DNA from: Polynucleobacter sp. IMCC 30228
GTDB taxonomy: Bacteria > Pseudomonadota > Gammaproteobacteria > Burkholderiales > Burkholderiaceae
Assembly: GCF_021395205.1 (NCBI RefSeq)
Contig: NZ_JAJVCS010000006.1
Coordinates: 1-64,000 of the forward strand
DNA: 64,000 nt
Reading direction: 5' to 3'
Made by a program: the position numbers and the translations under genes. Below the pieces are notes generated by a model. It worked only from the letters and a program-made list of their open reading frames with translations, was not told the origin of the DNA and made no database searches. Positions 10,258 through 26,094 of this stretch are shown here, one piece after another (position 1 is the first letter of the stretch; each line of letters opens with the position of its first letter).

Positions 10258-10404
10258 TTAACCCGCCCACTGTTTAGCAAAATAAACCCCAATTAACACC
10301 ACAATGGCAACGCATACAGGCATGAGGTAGAAAGCGACTATGCCGATAGCCTCTTCTTGTTGTTCTTTACCAAATTCCGGTTTATTTGATGATGACTCAG
10401 TCAT
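10258..10404 (-). CDS. Small single-span membrane protein
   Basis: Forty-eight codons start at ATG 10404 and end at TAA 10258. The product has a charged, acidic N-terminus (TESSSNKPEFGKEQQEE), one hydrophobic helix (AIGIVAFYLMPVCVAIVVLIGVYFA) and a short KQWAG tail. Its stop is followed immediately by the TTG start of the lipoprotein gene, so the two form a coupled pair. A purine stretch (GGAGCTG) lies upstream of the start. I do not recognise the family. The length and single span resemble accessory subunits of respiratory complexes, but that is only a resemblance. Confidence 0.6.
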   Translation of the reverse strand: MTESSSNKPEFGKEQQEEAIGIVAFYLMPVCVAIVVLIGVYFAKQWAG

Positions 10405-10498
10405 TTGCAGCTCCAAGTTGAATTAAATTACTCATCAGCAAATTTAGCTCAAAAGCAGATGAATAGGTCATTATCATTATATTTGATCAACCACAATC

Positions 10499-11731
10499 TT
10501 ACCGCCCTACGGTTGGTCTTCCTGGCGCAGCAGTCTTGTCGTCACTGAGAGTTAAGAGGAAAGCCGTGATATCGGCAACATCCTCAGCATTAATAATCGG
10601 GGTAGCACCATTAGCGAGGCCAAAAGGCCTAGTTTGAATCACATTACCTCGCAATGCTGCTGGTAAATCATTAAATTTTTGTACTGCGCCGTTCACTGTT
10701 GGATACCAACGCGTGGGGTTGATATCGCGAGTCGCATAAAACCCTACCGCATCAGACAAAGTAGCAATACTTGAGTTATGAAAATAAGGCGCTGTCAAAG
10801 CAATATTTCTTAAGGTGGGAATTTTAAATTGGCCACATAAATTCGTTCTAGCGGATAAGTCTGTTCTTACTGGGCCACACAAGCCCATGTCATAAAAAGA
10901 ACTGTCGGCATTGGCCTCGATATTTGTATTACGTGGCAAACCTAGCGCGGCATACTTAAAGTTAGTAAACACAGGTCTTGTGCCCCCGGGCCCCACTTGA
11001 CTAGTATGACAACTTGCGCAATTGCCTTTATTAGGATCATTAAAAGTAGCTAAACCACGCGCCTCTTGCGAACTGAGAGCTACAGTGCCATCTAAAAATC
11101 GATCAAACTTACTATTAAAAAGTAAATAATCGGGATCAATTTGTTGATATGTTTGCAAAGCTGTTAATAAAGTGTCAAACACCTGTTGATCAGATGGATT
11201 GGCGGGTAAATTAAATACGGCGGCAAAATCACTAAAATAAGATAGGCGTCGTACCTTGCTAGCTACGTCTGCCACACTAGCATTAGCCATCTCATTCACT
11301 GCTAACAAGGGACCGGAAGCTTGCGCTGCTAGCGTATTTACCCTACCGTCCCAATCAAAACCACCAACTGCATTGCCCTCGGCATCAAAACTAAATGCAG
11401 GGGTTGCGGCTTTATAAAGAATGCTGGGAGCGGCCCGAAAAACTTGCTGATTCATTGATGCGCCCCCAAGCGGTAATGCAACATTAGCAGCTGTTGAATG
11501 CGCAGTTTCATCGGTATGACAGCCAGAACAGGCTAATTGGCCGCTAGCCGATAACGCTTTCTCATGAAACAAAGCGTCGGCTACCGACAAGGTGGTGGCT
11601 GCCACGCTTGTAGGCGATGAGGTGCTGCTTGAGGTAGATGCAGATGATGTGCCACTTGAACCACCCCCGCAAGATGACACTAAAAATAGACAAGCCAGGG
11701 ATAGTAATAAAGGCGGATTTTTATTGATCAC
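10499..11731 (-). CDS. MauG/cytochrome c peroxidase-like dihaem lipoprotein
   Basis: The 410-residue protein has a lipobox (LVSSC, acylated Cys21), a Gly/Ser/Thr-rich tether to about residue 45, and two c-haem motifs: CSGCH at 68-72 and CASCH near 240. The spacing and the segments FDWDGRV, ATFNDPNKGNC, KIPTLRNIALTAPYFHNS and ITAFLLTLS are typical of the dihaem cytochrome c peroxidase/MauG family. It would be anchored to a membrane facing the periplasm and reduce peroxide or carry out a MauG-like oxidation. The specific substrate cannot be told. Confidence 0.87.
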   Translation of the reverse strand: MINKNPPLLLSLACLFLVSSCGGGSSGTSSASTSSSTSSPTSVAATTLSVADALFHEKALSASGQLACSGCHTDETAHSTAANVALPLGGASMNQQVFRAAPSILYKAATPAFSFDAEGNAVGGFDWDGRVNTLAAQASGPLLAVNEMANASVADVASKVRRLSYFSDFAAVFNLPANPSDQQVFDTLLTALQTYQQIDPDYLLFNSKFDRFLDGTVALSSQEARGLATFNDPNKGNCASCHTSQVGPGGTRPVFTNFKYAALGLPRNTNIEANADSSFYDMGLCGPVRTDLSARTNLCGQFKIPTLRNIALTAPYFHNSSIATLSDAVGFYATRDINPTRWYPTVNGAVQKFNDLPAALRGNVIQTRPFGLANGATPIINAEDVADITAFLLTLSDDKTAAPGRPTVGR

Positions 11732-11926
11732 TATATACGGCCCAAGGTAAATTTATTCAAAATAATTTACCATAACTTGATCATCCAATTACCTTGCATT
11801 GTTCATCCTTATAAATTCTTCAATTATCCAGAAAAAGCAATTATTATCAGGGTTTGGAAGGATCAATTAAACTCGTTTTACGCTTGTTCATCTTTTCATT
11901 TTGATTGATTGAAAAAGGTTTTCCCC

Positions 11927-12880
11927 ATGACCGCCACACAGAAAAATACCATGGTTGAAGAGCTCGAGTTCGCCCCTTCTTGGGATCAGCCAGTTTCTTA
12001 TATGCAACGCACGCGCTCCTATTATTTAGGGCTTGGCTATGAAAACCCATATGTCTGGGCACACTATCTAACCGTGCCATTTAGCCCATTAAAAAAGCCT
12101 CTCAGGGAATCGACTCTAGCTTTAATCACTACCGCCGCTCCTTACCAAGCCGACAAAGGCAATCAAGGCCCCGGCTCTGCTTATAACGCACTAGCCAAGT
12201 TTTATGAGGTGTACTCAGGTCCAACGACAATAGACCCGGATTTACGGATCTCACACGTAGGGGTAGATCGTAAAAATGCCGATATGGCCGAAATGAATGC
12301 GTGGTTTCCTTTGGCTGCCGCTAGAAGAGCAGTCGCAAGTATGCGCCTCGGCGCTTTATCGCCACGATTCTATGGCCTACCCAGTAATCGAAGTCAACGT
12401 CACACCCTTGAAGTTGATGCGCCAGCAATTGCTAGTCTCTGCAAAGCCGATGGGGTGGACGTAGCCATCCTCATTCCAAACTGCCCCATTTGCCATCAAT
12501 GCCAAAGTTTGCTGGCGCGCTACCTTGAAGAGCAAGGCATTGCCACGGTCATTATGGGAGCAGCTAAAGATATCGTTGAATATTGCGGTGTGCCACGACT
12601 GTTATTTAGCGACTTCCCCTTGGGGAATGCGGCTGCTATACCCAATGATGTAGCCTCACAAGATACCAATTTTGAACTGGCATTACGCATTCTAGAATCT
12701 GCCCCTGCACCCCGCACTACCGTTCAGTCACCATTAATTTGGTCGACAGACGCGCAATGGAAATTAGACTACTCTAATATTGAACGCCTATCCCCTACAG
12801 AAATTAAAACCCTCAGAGAGGAAGCCGAAAAAGTGCGTATTGCTGCGCGCGACTTACGGATACAAACAGTGGGTAGTTAG
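11927..12880 (+). CDS. GrdB-like (glycine/sarcosine/betaine reductase component B family) protein, Cys form
   Basis: A 317-residue protein resembling the selenoprotein B family of clostridial glycine/sarcosine/betaine reductases. In those proteins the redox motif is U-x-x-C-x-x-C; here the segment is CPICHQC near residue 190, so cysteine stands where selenocysteine would be. Other family-like stretches are SHVGVDRKNADM, ILIPNCPICHQC and VPRLLFSDFPLGNAA. An aerobe has no use for Stickland glycine reduction and no GrdA or GrdC is present, so the real role is unknown. ATG 11927 (with AAGG upstream) is preferred over a TTG at 11909. Confidence 0.7.
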   Translation: MTATQKNTMVEELEFAPSWDQPVSYMQRTRSYYLGLGYENPYVWAHYLTVPFSPLKKPLRESTLALITTAAPYQADKGNQGPGSAYNALAKFYEVYSGPTTIDPDLRISHVGVDRKNADMAEMNAWFPLAAARRAVASMRLGALSPRFYGLPSNRSQRHTLEVDAPAIASLCKADGVDVAILIPNCPICHQCQSLLARYLEEQGIATVIMGAAKDIVEYCGVPRLLFSDFPLGNAAAIPNDVASQDTNFELALRILESAPAPRTTVQSPLIWSTDAQWKLDYSNIERLSPTEIKTLREEAEKVRIAARDLRIQTVGS

Positions 12881-12913
12881 GGCGCTCTGTACACCAATCA
12901 ATTAGACTAAGGT

Positions 12914-13222
12914 CTAGTTGGTCCGGGGTGGGCAGAAGGAGAGATTTCTATCCATAGGAACATGGCAGCTTGAGCAGGTGACGCAATATTGGTGTCCTAG
13001 ATTTGCTTTGGCAATTACTGGCGCTACACCAGTGCGCTCATCAACCTGACCGTTGATCTTGGGTTCAGTAGGGGTTGATGCAGTAGTCGTAGCATCATTT
13101 GTTGTTACTGGAGCAGCCGCACTTACGGCACTAGCTCCGCTTGAGGCTATATCGTTACCGCCACCGCAAGACGCCAGTATGAGGGTTGTTGCTAAGAGTA
13201 GTGAAGTTATATAGGTACGCAT
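12914..13222 (-). CDS. Small lipoprotein with a CxxCH motif
   Basis: The 102-residue product has a lipobox (LILASC, Cys about 19), a Gly/Ser/Ala/Thr-rich tether and, close to the C-terminus, CVTCSSCHVPMDRNLSFC. CSSCH fits a c-type haem site, but the protein ends about 15 residues later, which is too short for an ordinary cytochrome c fold. It may hold haem or metal at a minimal site or be a thiol protein. Its N-terminus resembles that of the MauG-like lipoprotein 1.2 kb away (both SCGGG). Family not recognised. Confidence 0.6.
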   Translation of the reverse strand: MRTYITSLLLATTLILASCGGGNDIASSGASAVSAAAPVTTNDATTTASTPTEPKINGQVDERTGVAPVIAKANLGHQYCVTCSSCHVPMDRNLSFCPPRTN

Positions 13223-13246
13223 GATTTATCCTTAGTTATTCATGTA

Positions 13247-13897
13247 CTAAAACTTATAACCAACGCCTACTAGGGCATTAGTGACTTTAAAGCTCGCTGT
13301 GCCTGATGCATTAGTAGCGACATTTTGATTGCCGTAACTCGTGTAATTGACTTCAGCAAAGCCGTACCAGTTGCCTTGAATGATTTGGCGATAGCCAAGA
13401 CCTAAGGAGTAACCGTTATAGGTGTCGTTGCCTCCACCGATTTCATAATTGGCATTAGAGTAGCCCACCTTAGCGTAAGCCAGCTTCTCTTTATCAATAG
13501 CGTAAGCAGGAGAAATAAAGAGGTTATACGAGTCACCTTTTTTAATTGATTGGGATTCGCTGTATTTGAGCGCTGGAATCGTCACGGTGGCATTACTACT
13601 ATTACCCGATAAGGGTGAATACTCTGCCCCAATACCAAGGAGGAAGTTGCCTGTGACTGGAAAGTAATAGCCAACCGTTGCCGTAGCTGCAAAACTATTG
13701 GTCGTGCCACCTGACATGCCATAAGAATAAAGCGGCCCAGAGGTGATGCCATTCAAAGTGCCGCCTGAATAGCTTGGGGTTGAGTTCTCATAACCAATAC
13801 CAACTTGTCCATAAAAGCCTTCAAAGACGGACTGGGCTAAAGCAGGGGTAGTAAGGCTAATGAATCCAATGCCTACTATTAATGATTTAACTTTCAT
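13247..13897 (-). CDS. Outer-membrane beta-barrel protein
   Basis: The 216-residue protein has a signal peptide (KVKSLIVGIGFISLTTPALA-QS), then alternating amphipathic strands rich in Gly/Tyr/Ser (FYGQVGIGYEN, YGFAEVNYTSYG) and a C-terminal phenylalanine (VGVGYKF), the signal recognised by the BAM complex. The size fits an eight-stranded barrel of the OmpA/OmpW/porin-family type. No periplasmic peptidoglycan-binding domain follows. A role beyond that of a small surface barrel cannot be assigned. Confidence 0.82.
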   Translation of the reverse strand: MKVKSLIVGIGFISLTTPALAQSVFEGFYGQVGIGYENSTPSYSGGTLNGITSGPLYSYGMSGGTTNSFAATATVGYYFPVTGNFLLGIGAEYSPLSGNSSNATVTIPALKYSESQSIKKGDSYNLFISPAYAIDKEKLAYAKVGYSNANYEIGGGNDTYNGYSLGLGYRQIIQGNWYGFAEVNYTSYGNQNVATNASGTASFKVTNALVGVGYKF

Positions 13898-13988
13898 ACA
13901 TCTGCCCTTAGTTACTATTTTTATGAAATGTGGAAAATCTATGCCTAAATCGTAGCATAGCTAATGGCTATTAATTTATATAGGCTTA

Positions 13989-14078
<90 letters not shown>

Positions 14079-14127
14079 GAGTTAATCAAATTATACCTGC
14101 GGTTTTCTCGCTTTCTGTACTACAATG

Positions 14128-14147
14128 GATATACATTAGTGTATATC
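14128..14147. promoter_or_regulatory. Palindromic operator of the vapBC pair
   Basis: GATATACA-TTAG-TGTATATC is a perfect inverted repeat with 8-bp arms, 45 bases upstream of the antitoxin start. A second partial copy (ATATCTATAAAATAGATAT) follows directly. Antitoxins of this type bind such repeats with the toxin to repress their own operon, so this is the likely autoregulatory site. Confidence 0.7.
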
Positions 14148-14191
14148 TATAAAATAGATATAGTTTTTTTACTTGAAAGTCTCGATACGCC

Positions 14192-14436
14192 ATGAACTTA
14201 CAAATTTCTAAATGGGGCAATAGTCTAGCCGTACGAATTCCGGCTGAATTTATCCGTCAAATACCCCTCAAAGATGGTGACCAAGTTGAAGTAACACTCA
14301 GCCTAGATGGCTCATTACATCTTCGCCCCATCACTTTCGATCGAATAGCCTTATCTGCCGAGCTTAAACGCGTACGTGCATCTATGCCAATGGGTTCATC
14401 AGTTATTGAAGAGCTTCGTTCCAAGGCGCGTTATTA

Positions 14437-14437
<1 letters not shown>
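14192..14437 (+). CDS. vapB: VapB/MazE-type antitoxin (AbrB fold)
   Basis: The 81-residue protein has an N-terminal swapped-hairpin AbrB/SpoVT domain (LQISKWGNSLAVRIPAEFI, then LKDGDQVEVTL), which binds DNA, and a C-terminal tail (from about 50) expected to wrap around the toxin. It overlaps the toxin gene by one base (TAATG), the usual coupled arrangement. The operator at 14128-14147 lies just upstream. Confidence 0.9.
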
Positions 14438-20252
<5,815 letters not shown>

Positions 20253-20257
20253 TATTG

Positions 20258-22315
20258 TTAGCGCATGATTGGCAACAAAGGCACAATCAATAAAGCGACG
20301 ATGTTGATAATCTTGATCAGCGGATTAATCGCTGGTCCAGCAGTATCTTTGTAAGGATCGCCAACGGTATCGCCAGTAACTGCAGCTTTGTGAGCCTCAG
20401 AACCTTTGCCACCGTAGTTACCTTCTTCGATATATTTCTTGGCATTATCCCAAGCACCGCCACCAGTACACATGGAAATCGCCACGAATAGACCTGTGAC
20501 AATCGTACCCATTAACAAGCCGCCCAAGGCAGCAGGACCCAATAACAGACCAACCACAATCGGAATCACCACGGGCAAGAGCGACGGAATAATCATTTCC
20601 TTAATCGCAGCTGAAGTCAACATATCGACAGCTTTGCCGTACTCAGGCTTACCTGTGCCATCCATAATGCCGGGAATATCGCGGAACTGACGGCGCACCT
20701 CATCAACCACTGCGCCAGCGCAACGACCTACCGCTTCCATCGCCATCGCACCAAATAAGTAAGGAATCATGCCGCCAATAAATAGGCCAATAATCACTAA
20801 GTGATTGGATAAATCAAAGGTGACTTGTTGACCAATCGCTTCAAGCGCATGGGTGTAATCCGCAAATAAAACCAGTGCCGCTAAACCTGCTGAACCAATC
20901 GCATAACCTTTGGTCACTGCTTTGGTCGTATTACCAACTGCATCTAAAGGATCGGTAATATCGCGCACAGCTTGTGGCAAGCCTGCCATTTCAGCAATAC
21001 CACCGGCGTTATCGGTAATTGGGCCATACGCATCAAGCGCCACCACAATGCCGGCCATCGAGAGCATGGAGGTAGCTGCAATGGCGATACCAAAAATACC
21101 AGCCAACCAATACGCCGCATAAATCGCGATACAAACAAAAATAACTGGGATCGCAGTTGACTTCATCGAAATGCCTAAGCCAGCAATAATGTTCGTACCG
21201 TGACCTTTAGTCGATGCTTCGGCAATATGCTTCACGGGTTTGAAATCGGTACCTGTGTAGTACTCGGTAATCCAAACTAATCCTGCAGTGAGTAATAAGC
21301 CCACTACAGTAGCACCAAATAAACGCCATTGACTGCCAGGAATTCCTAAAGCATCGTCGGGAATAATAAATTGGGTTGCAAAATAAAACGCAATTAAGGA
21401 AAGTACGCCCGCTACCACCAAACCTTTATACAAGGCTGGCATCACATTTTTCATACCGGGTGTGGCTTTCACAAAAGAACAGCCAATGATCGAAGCAATA
21501 ATCGAAATGCCGCCCAAGACCAAGGGATAAATAATGGCTGCAATAGGTGCGCCGGAAACCATCATTGCGCCCAAGACCATCGTCGCAATTAAGGTCACGG
21601 CATACGTTTCGAATAAGTCAGCTGCCATGCCGGCGCAATCGCCGACGTTATCCCCCACGTTATCGGCAATAACAGCAGGGTTCCGTGGGTCATCCTCAGG
21701 AATACCTGCCTCAACTTTGCCCACTAAGTCGGCTCCCACATCGGCGCCTTTAGTAAAGATACCGCCCCCTAAACGCGCAAAAATGGAAATGAGTGAGGAA
21801 CCAAAGGCAAAACCAATTAAGGGATGCAATACCGCCGAGAGATCTTGCCCGCCCCCGATGGAAACCAGGAACATGAAAAATAAAGCCACACCAAGTAGGC
21901 CTAAGCCAACCACCAGCATGCCGGTAATTGCACCGCCTTTAAAAGCGACGTTCAGGGCTTCATTCATGCCGACCGTAGCTGCTTGGGCAGTGCGCACATT
22001 CGCTCTGACCGACACATTCATGCCAATAAAGCCGCAGGCGCCCGATAACACCGCACCAAGCACAAACCCCATGGCCGTGGCAATGTCTAAAAAGAGGCCA
22101 ATCAAAATTGTTAGGACAATTCCAACAATCGCAATCGTTTTGTACTGACGGGATAAATATGCAGCCGCGCCCTGCTGAATTGCCGCGGCAATTTCTTCCA
22201 TTTTGGCATTGCCAGTATCTTGTTTCAAAATCCAGCGCCGCATAAAGAAGCCATACAGCACAGCAATCACGCCGCAAACCAAAGAAAAATACAGACCCAA
22301 TGTGACATTACTCAT
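20258..22315 (-). CDS. hppA: Membrane-bound proton-pumping pyrophosphatase (K+-independent type)
   Basis: HppA couples hydrolysis of pyrophosphate to proton transport out of the cytoplasm. The 685-residue protein has about 16 membrane helices. Active-site motifs are [54 protein letters not shown] (seen in pieces from about residue 185), [12 protein letters not shown] and the C-terminal [21 protein letters not shown]. At the site that determines potassium need the protein reads [10 protein letters not shown], with lysine, which marks the K+-independent subfamily. The gene is divergent from the soluble pyrophosphatase gene. Confidence 0.95.
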   Translation of the reverse strand: MSNVTLGLYFSLVCGVIAVLYGFFMRRWILKQDTGNAKMEEIAAAIQQGAAAYLSRQYKTIAIVGIVLTILIGLFLDIATAMGFVLGAVLSGACGFIGMNVSVRANVRTAQAATVGMNEALNVAFKGGAITGMLVVGLGLLGVALFFMFLVSIGGGQDLSAVLHPLIGFAFGSSLISIFARLGGGIFTKGADVGADLVGKVEAGIPEDDPRNPAVIADNVGDNVGDCAGMAADLFETYAVTLIATMVLGAMMVSGAPIAAIIYPLVLGGISIIASIIGCSFVKATPGMKNVMPALYKGLVVAGVLSLIAFYFATQFIIPDDALGIPGSQWRLFGATVVGLLLTAGLVWITEYYTGTDFKPVKHIAEASTKGHGTNIIAGLGISMKSTAIPVIFVCIAIYAAYWLAGIFGIAIAATSMLSMAGIVVALDAYGPITDNAGGIAEMAGLPQAVRDITDPLDAVGNTTKAVTKGYAIGSAGLAALVLFADYTHALEAIGQQVTFDLSNHLVIIGLFIGGMIPYLFGAMAMEAVGRCAGAVVDEVRRQFRDIPGIMDGTGKPEYGKAVDMLTSAAIKEMIIPSLLPVVIPIVVGLLLGPAALGGLLMGTIVTGLFVAISMCTGGGAWDNAKKYIEEGNYGGKGSEAHKAAVTGDTVGDPYKDTAGPAINPLIKIINIVALLIVPLLPIMR

Positions 22316-22421
22316 AGCTTAAATCTCCAAAAAAACGAACTTAAGAAGTATCCAACACAAACTATAACTTCTCACTTTGCTAATATCAGGGTATCCACTA
22401 ATTTTTTCCGGAAAAACCCTC

Positions 22422-22970
22422 ATGAGTCTTGATAATGTCACCCCAGGCAAAAATTCCCCCACCAACTTCAATGTAATTATTGAAATTCCGATGAATGCCG
22501 ACCCCATTAAATATGAGGTTGATAAGGAAACGGGGGCTATTTTTGTCGATCGTTTCATGGGTACGGCGATGCATTACCCCTGTAACTATGGCTATATTCC
22601 CCAAACCATTGCTGGCGATGGCGACCCCGTGGATGTGCTGGTTATCACCCCTTTCCCACTCATTCCAGGCGTGGTGGTCAGTTGTAGGGCTATTGGGCTC
22701 TTACAAATGGAAGATGAGGCTGGGCAGGATGCCAAGCTACTAGCAGTACCAGAAGACCGCATTCTGTCGATTTATACCCATTGGCAGAAGCCAGAAGACA
22801 TGAACCCCTTACGCCTCAACCAAATTAAGCACTTTTTTGAGCATTACAAAGATTTAGAAGTCGGGAAATGGGTCAAAGTGAGTGGTTGGGGCGGGGTTGC
22901 CGATGCCCACCATGAAATTCTCGAGGGTGTAAAACGCTATCGAGAGGAAAAAGAGGGAAAAAAGGCTTGA
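22422..22970 (+). CDS. ppa: Soluble inorganic pyrophosphatase (family I)
   Basis: Ppa hydrolyses cytoplasmic pyrophosphate. The 182-residue protein has the family I signature around DGDPVDVLVI with the metal-binding aspartates, preceded by KYEVDKETGAIFVDRF and MHYPCNYGYIP, and ends with HHEILEGVKRY. ATG 22422 is preferred over an in-frame start at 22377 that adds residues foreign to the family. It is divergent from hppA, so soluble and proton-pumping pyrophosphatases compete for the same substrate from one shared promoter region. nadE overlaps its stop. Confidence 0.96.
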   Translation: MSLDNVTPGKNSPTNFNVIIEIPMNADPIKYEVDKETGAIFVDRFMGTAMHYPCNYGYIPQTIAGDGDPVDVLVITPFPLIPGVVVSCRAIGLLQMEDEAGQDAKLLAVPEDRILSIYTHWQKPEDMNPLRLNQIKHFFEHYKDLEVGKWVKVSGWGGVADAHHEILEGVKRYREEKEGKKA

Positions 22971-24598
22971 TTAAGCTTGCTTTAGCGCAACTAAACCCTA
23001 AATTAGGTGACTTAGAGGGTAATGCTGCATTAATTGCCGCTGCGGCGCAGGCTGCTCATGCTGCTGGCGCCAAACTACTCTTAACCCCCGAGTTAGCCTT
23101 AACTGGCTATCCACCAGAAGACCTGTTGTTGCGGCCGGCATTTATTTCCGCGGCTGAAAATATCCTGGCTGAGCTATGCAAAACCCTCGGGGCTTACCCA
23201 AACCTCTCTGTTGTAGTTGGGCACCCCCAGCGTTCTGCCGTAGGCCTACAAAATTGTGCCTCTGTCTTGCGTGACGGCCAAGTCATCGCCAGCTACGCAA
23301 AACAACAATTACCGAATCATGAAGTGTTTGATGAAGTGCGGTACTTTATCCCTGGCAATCAGCCTTGTATCTTTGAGGTGGATGGGTTCCCTATTGGCTT
23401 ACTCTTATGTGAAGATGCTTGGCATGAAGGTCCTGCACTCCAGGCTAAAAATGCAGGTGCGCGCTTATTGGCGGTGTTAAATGCCTCACCCTACCACCTG
23501 GAAAAAAATACCTTACGCCTGAATGTGCTGCGGGAGCAAGTTAACCTTACTAAACTACCCTTAGCGTACGTCAACATGGTGGGTGGGCAAGATGAATTGG
23601 TATTTGATGGGGGCTCTTTTGTCTTGAACTCTCATGGTCAAACTGCCTTTATGATGCCCCAATTTGAAACCGGTCTGGGGTTAGTCAACATCACTTCACT
23701 TGGAGAGCCCGAAGCTGATGTCACTGCGCTTACTGCTAATGACAAAAACATGAACTCAATAGAGGCCCAAGTGTATGCAGCCTTAGTCATGGGGGTGCGT
23801 GATTACGTCCAAAAAAATCATTTTTCTGGCGTGATCATCGGTCTTTCTGGGGGTGTTGATTCTGCCTTGGTACTCGCTATTGCCGTAGATGCGCTGGGTG
23901 CTGATCAAGTGCGCGCAGTGATGATGCCATCGCCATATACGGCAGATATTTCATGGCTAGATGCGCGTGAACTCGCTAACAATGTCGGCGTGCAATACGA
24001 TGAAATTCCGATCAGCAAGCCAGTGGCTGCATTAGAAGCAGCCTTAGCAGAACAATTTACTGGCTTATCACCCGATGCTACGGAAGAAAATATTCAAGCG
24101 CGGGTACGCGGCACATTATTAATGGCGCTCTCGAATAAAACGGGTCGCTTAGTTTTAACTACGGGCAATAAAAGTGAGATGGCAGTCGGTTATTGCACGC
24201 TTTATGGCGATATGGCCGGAGGCTTTGCGGTGATTAAAGATATTGCTAAAACCTTGGTCTATCGACTTTGCCATTATCGCAATCAACTTACTCCAATTAT
24301 TCCTGAACGTATTCTCACGCGGGCACCATCAGCCGAATTACGCGATAACCAAACTGATCAAGATAGCTTACCCAGTTATGAAGTGCTCGACGCTATATTG
24401 GAACGCTATATGGAACAAAACCAATCGCTGGCGGAAATCGTTGCCGCGGGCTACGAGGCTGCTAGTGTTGAAAAGGTAACACGTCTCATCAAGCTCAATG
24501 AATATAAACGACGCCAAGCCCCACCAGGCGTCCGCATCACTAACCGCGCCTTTGGTCGCGATTGGCGTTATCCCATTACTTCAGCTTTTCGCGCCTAA
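22967..24598 (+). CDS. nadE: Glutamine-dependent NAD+ synthetase
   Basis: NadE amidates nicotinate adenine dinucleotide to NAD+, with ammonia tunnelled from glutamine. The 543-residue protein has an N-terminal nitrilase-type glutaminase (Glu in LLTPELALTGYPPEDL, Lys in YAKQQLPNHEVFDE, Cys in LLLCEDAWHEGP) and a C-terminal synthetase with the P-loop IIGLSGGVDSALVLAIA and the segment TTGNKSEMAVGYCTLYGDMAGGFA. The start is TTG at 22967, overlapping the ppa stop, with AGAGGG upstream. It releases pyrophosphate, which suits its place behind ppa. Confidence 0.95.
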   Translation: MIKLALAQLNPKLGDLEGNAALIAAAAQAAHAAGAKLLLTPELALTGYPPEDLLLRPAFISAAENILAELCKTLGAYPNLSVVVGHPQRSAVGLQNCASVLRDGQVIASYAKQQLPNHEVFDEVRYFIPGNQPCIFEVDGFPIGLLLCEDAWHEGPALQAKNAGARLLAVLNASPYHLEKNTLRLNVLREQVNLTKLPLAYVNMVGGQDELVFDGGSFVLNSHGQTAFMMPQFETGLGLVNITSLGEPEADVTALTANDKNMNSIEAQVYAALVMGVRDYVQKNHFSGVIIGLSGGVDSALVLAIAVDALGADQVRAVMMPSPYTADISWLDARELANNVGVQYDEIPISKPVAALEAALAEQFTGLSPDATEENIQARVRGTLLMALSNKTGRLVLTTGNKSEMAVGYCTLYGDMAGGFAVIKDIAKTLVYRLCHYRNQLTPIIPERILTRAPSAELRDNQTDQDSLPSYEVLDAILERYMEQNQSLAEIVAAGYEAASVEKVTRLIKLNEYKRRQAPPGVRITNRAFGRDWRYPITSAFRA

Positions 24599-24646
24599 GT
24601 TAGCCCATCTAAGGGTATGATTACCCCATCTATTGAGGAGAATTAG

Positions 24647-25962
<1,316 letters not shown>

Positions 25963-26094
25963 GATTAACTGACGATTGAAACAATAATTTTAGCTAAAAG
26001 CTATTAGCCCTAGGGGTAATCCCAGCATAAATCTTGTAAAGTCTTACTTTAGGCGTCTTTTGCATGCCTAAATTGCATATTTTGGAGAAGTGAT

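Noticed and set aside
12480..12520. Selenocysteine in the GrdB-like protein or in FdsA
   Set aside because: The positions are encoded by cysteine codons ([16 protein letters not shown]); no in-frame TGA or SECIS element is needed.
21534..22148. 204-codon plus-strand frame opposite hppA
   Set aside because: It is an antisense shadow of a well-supported membrane pyrophosphatase; the composition (Pro/Ala/Thr/Lys) mirrors membrane codons.
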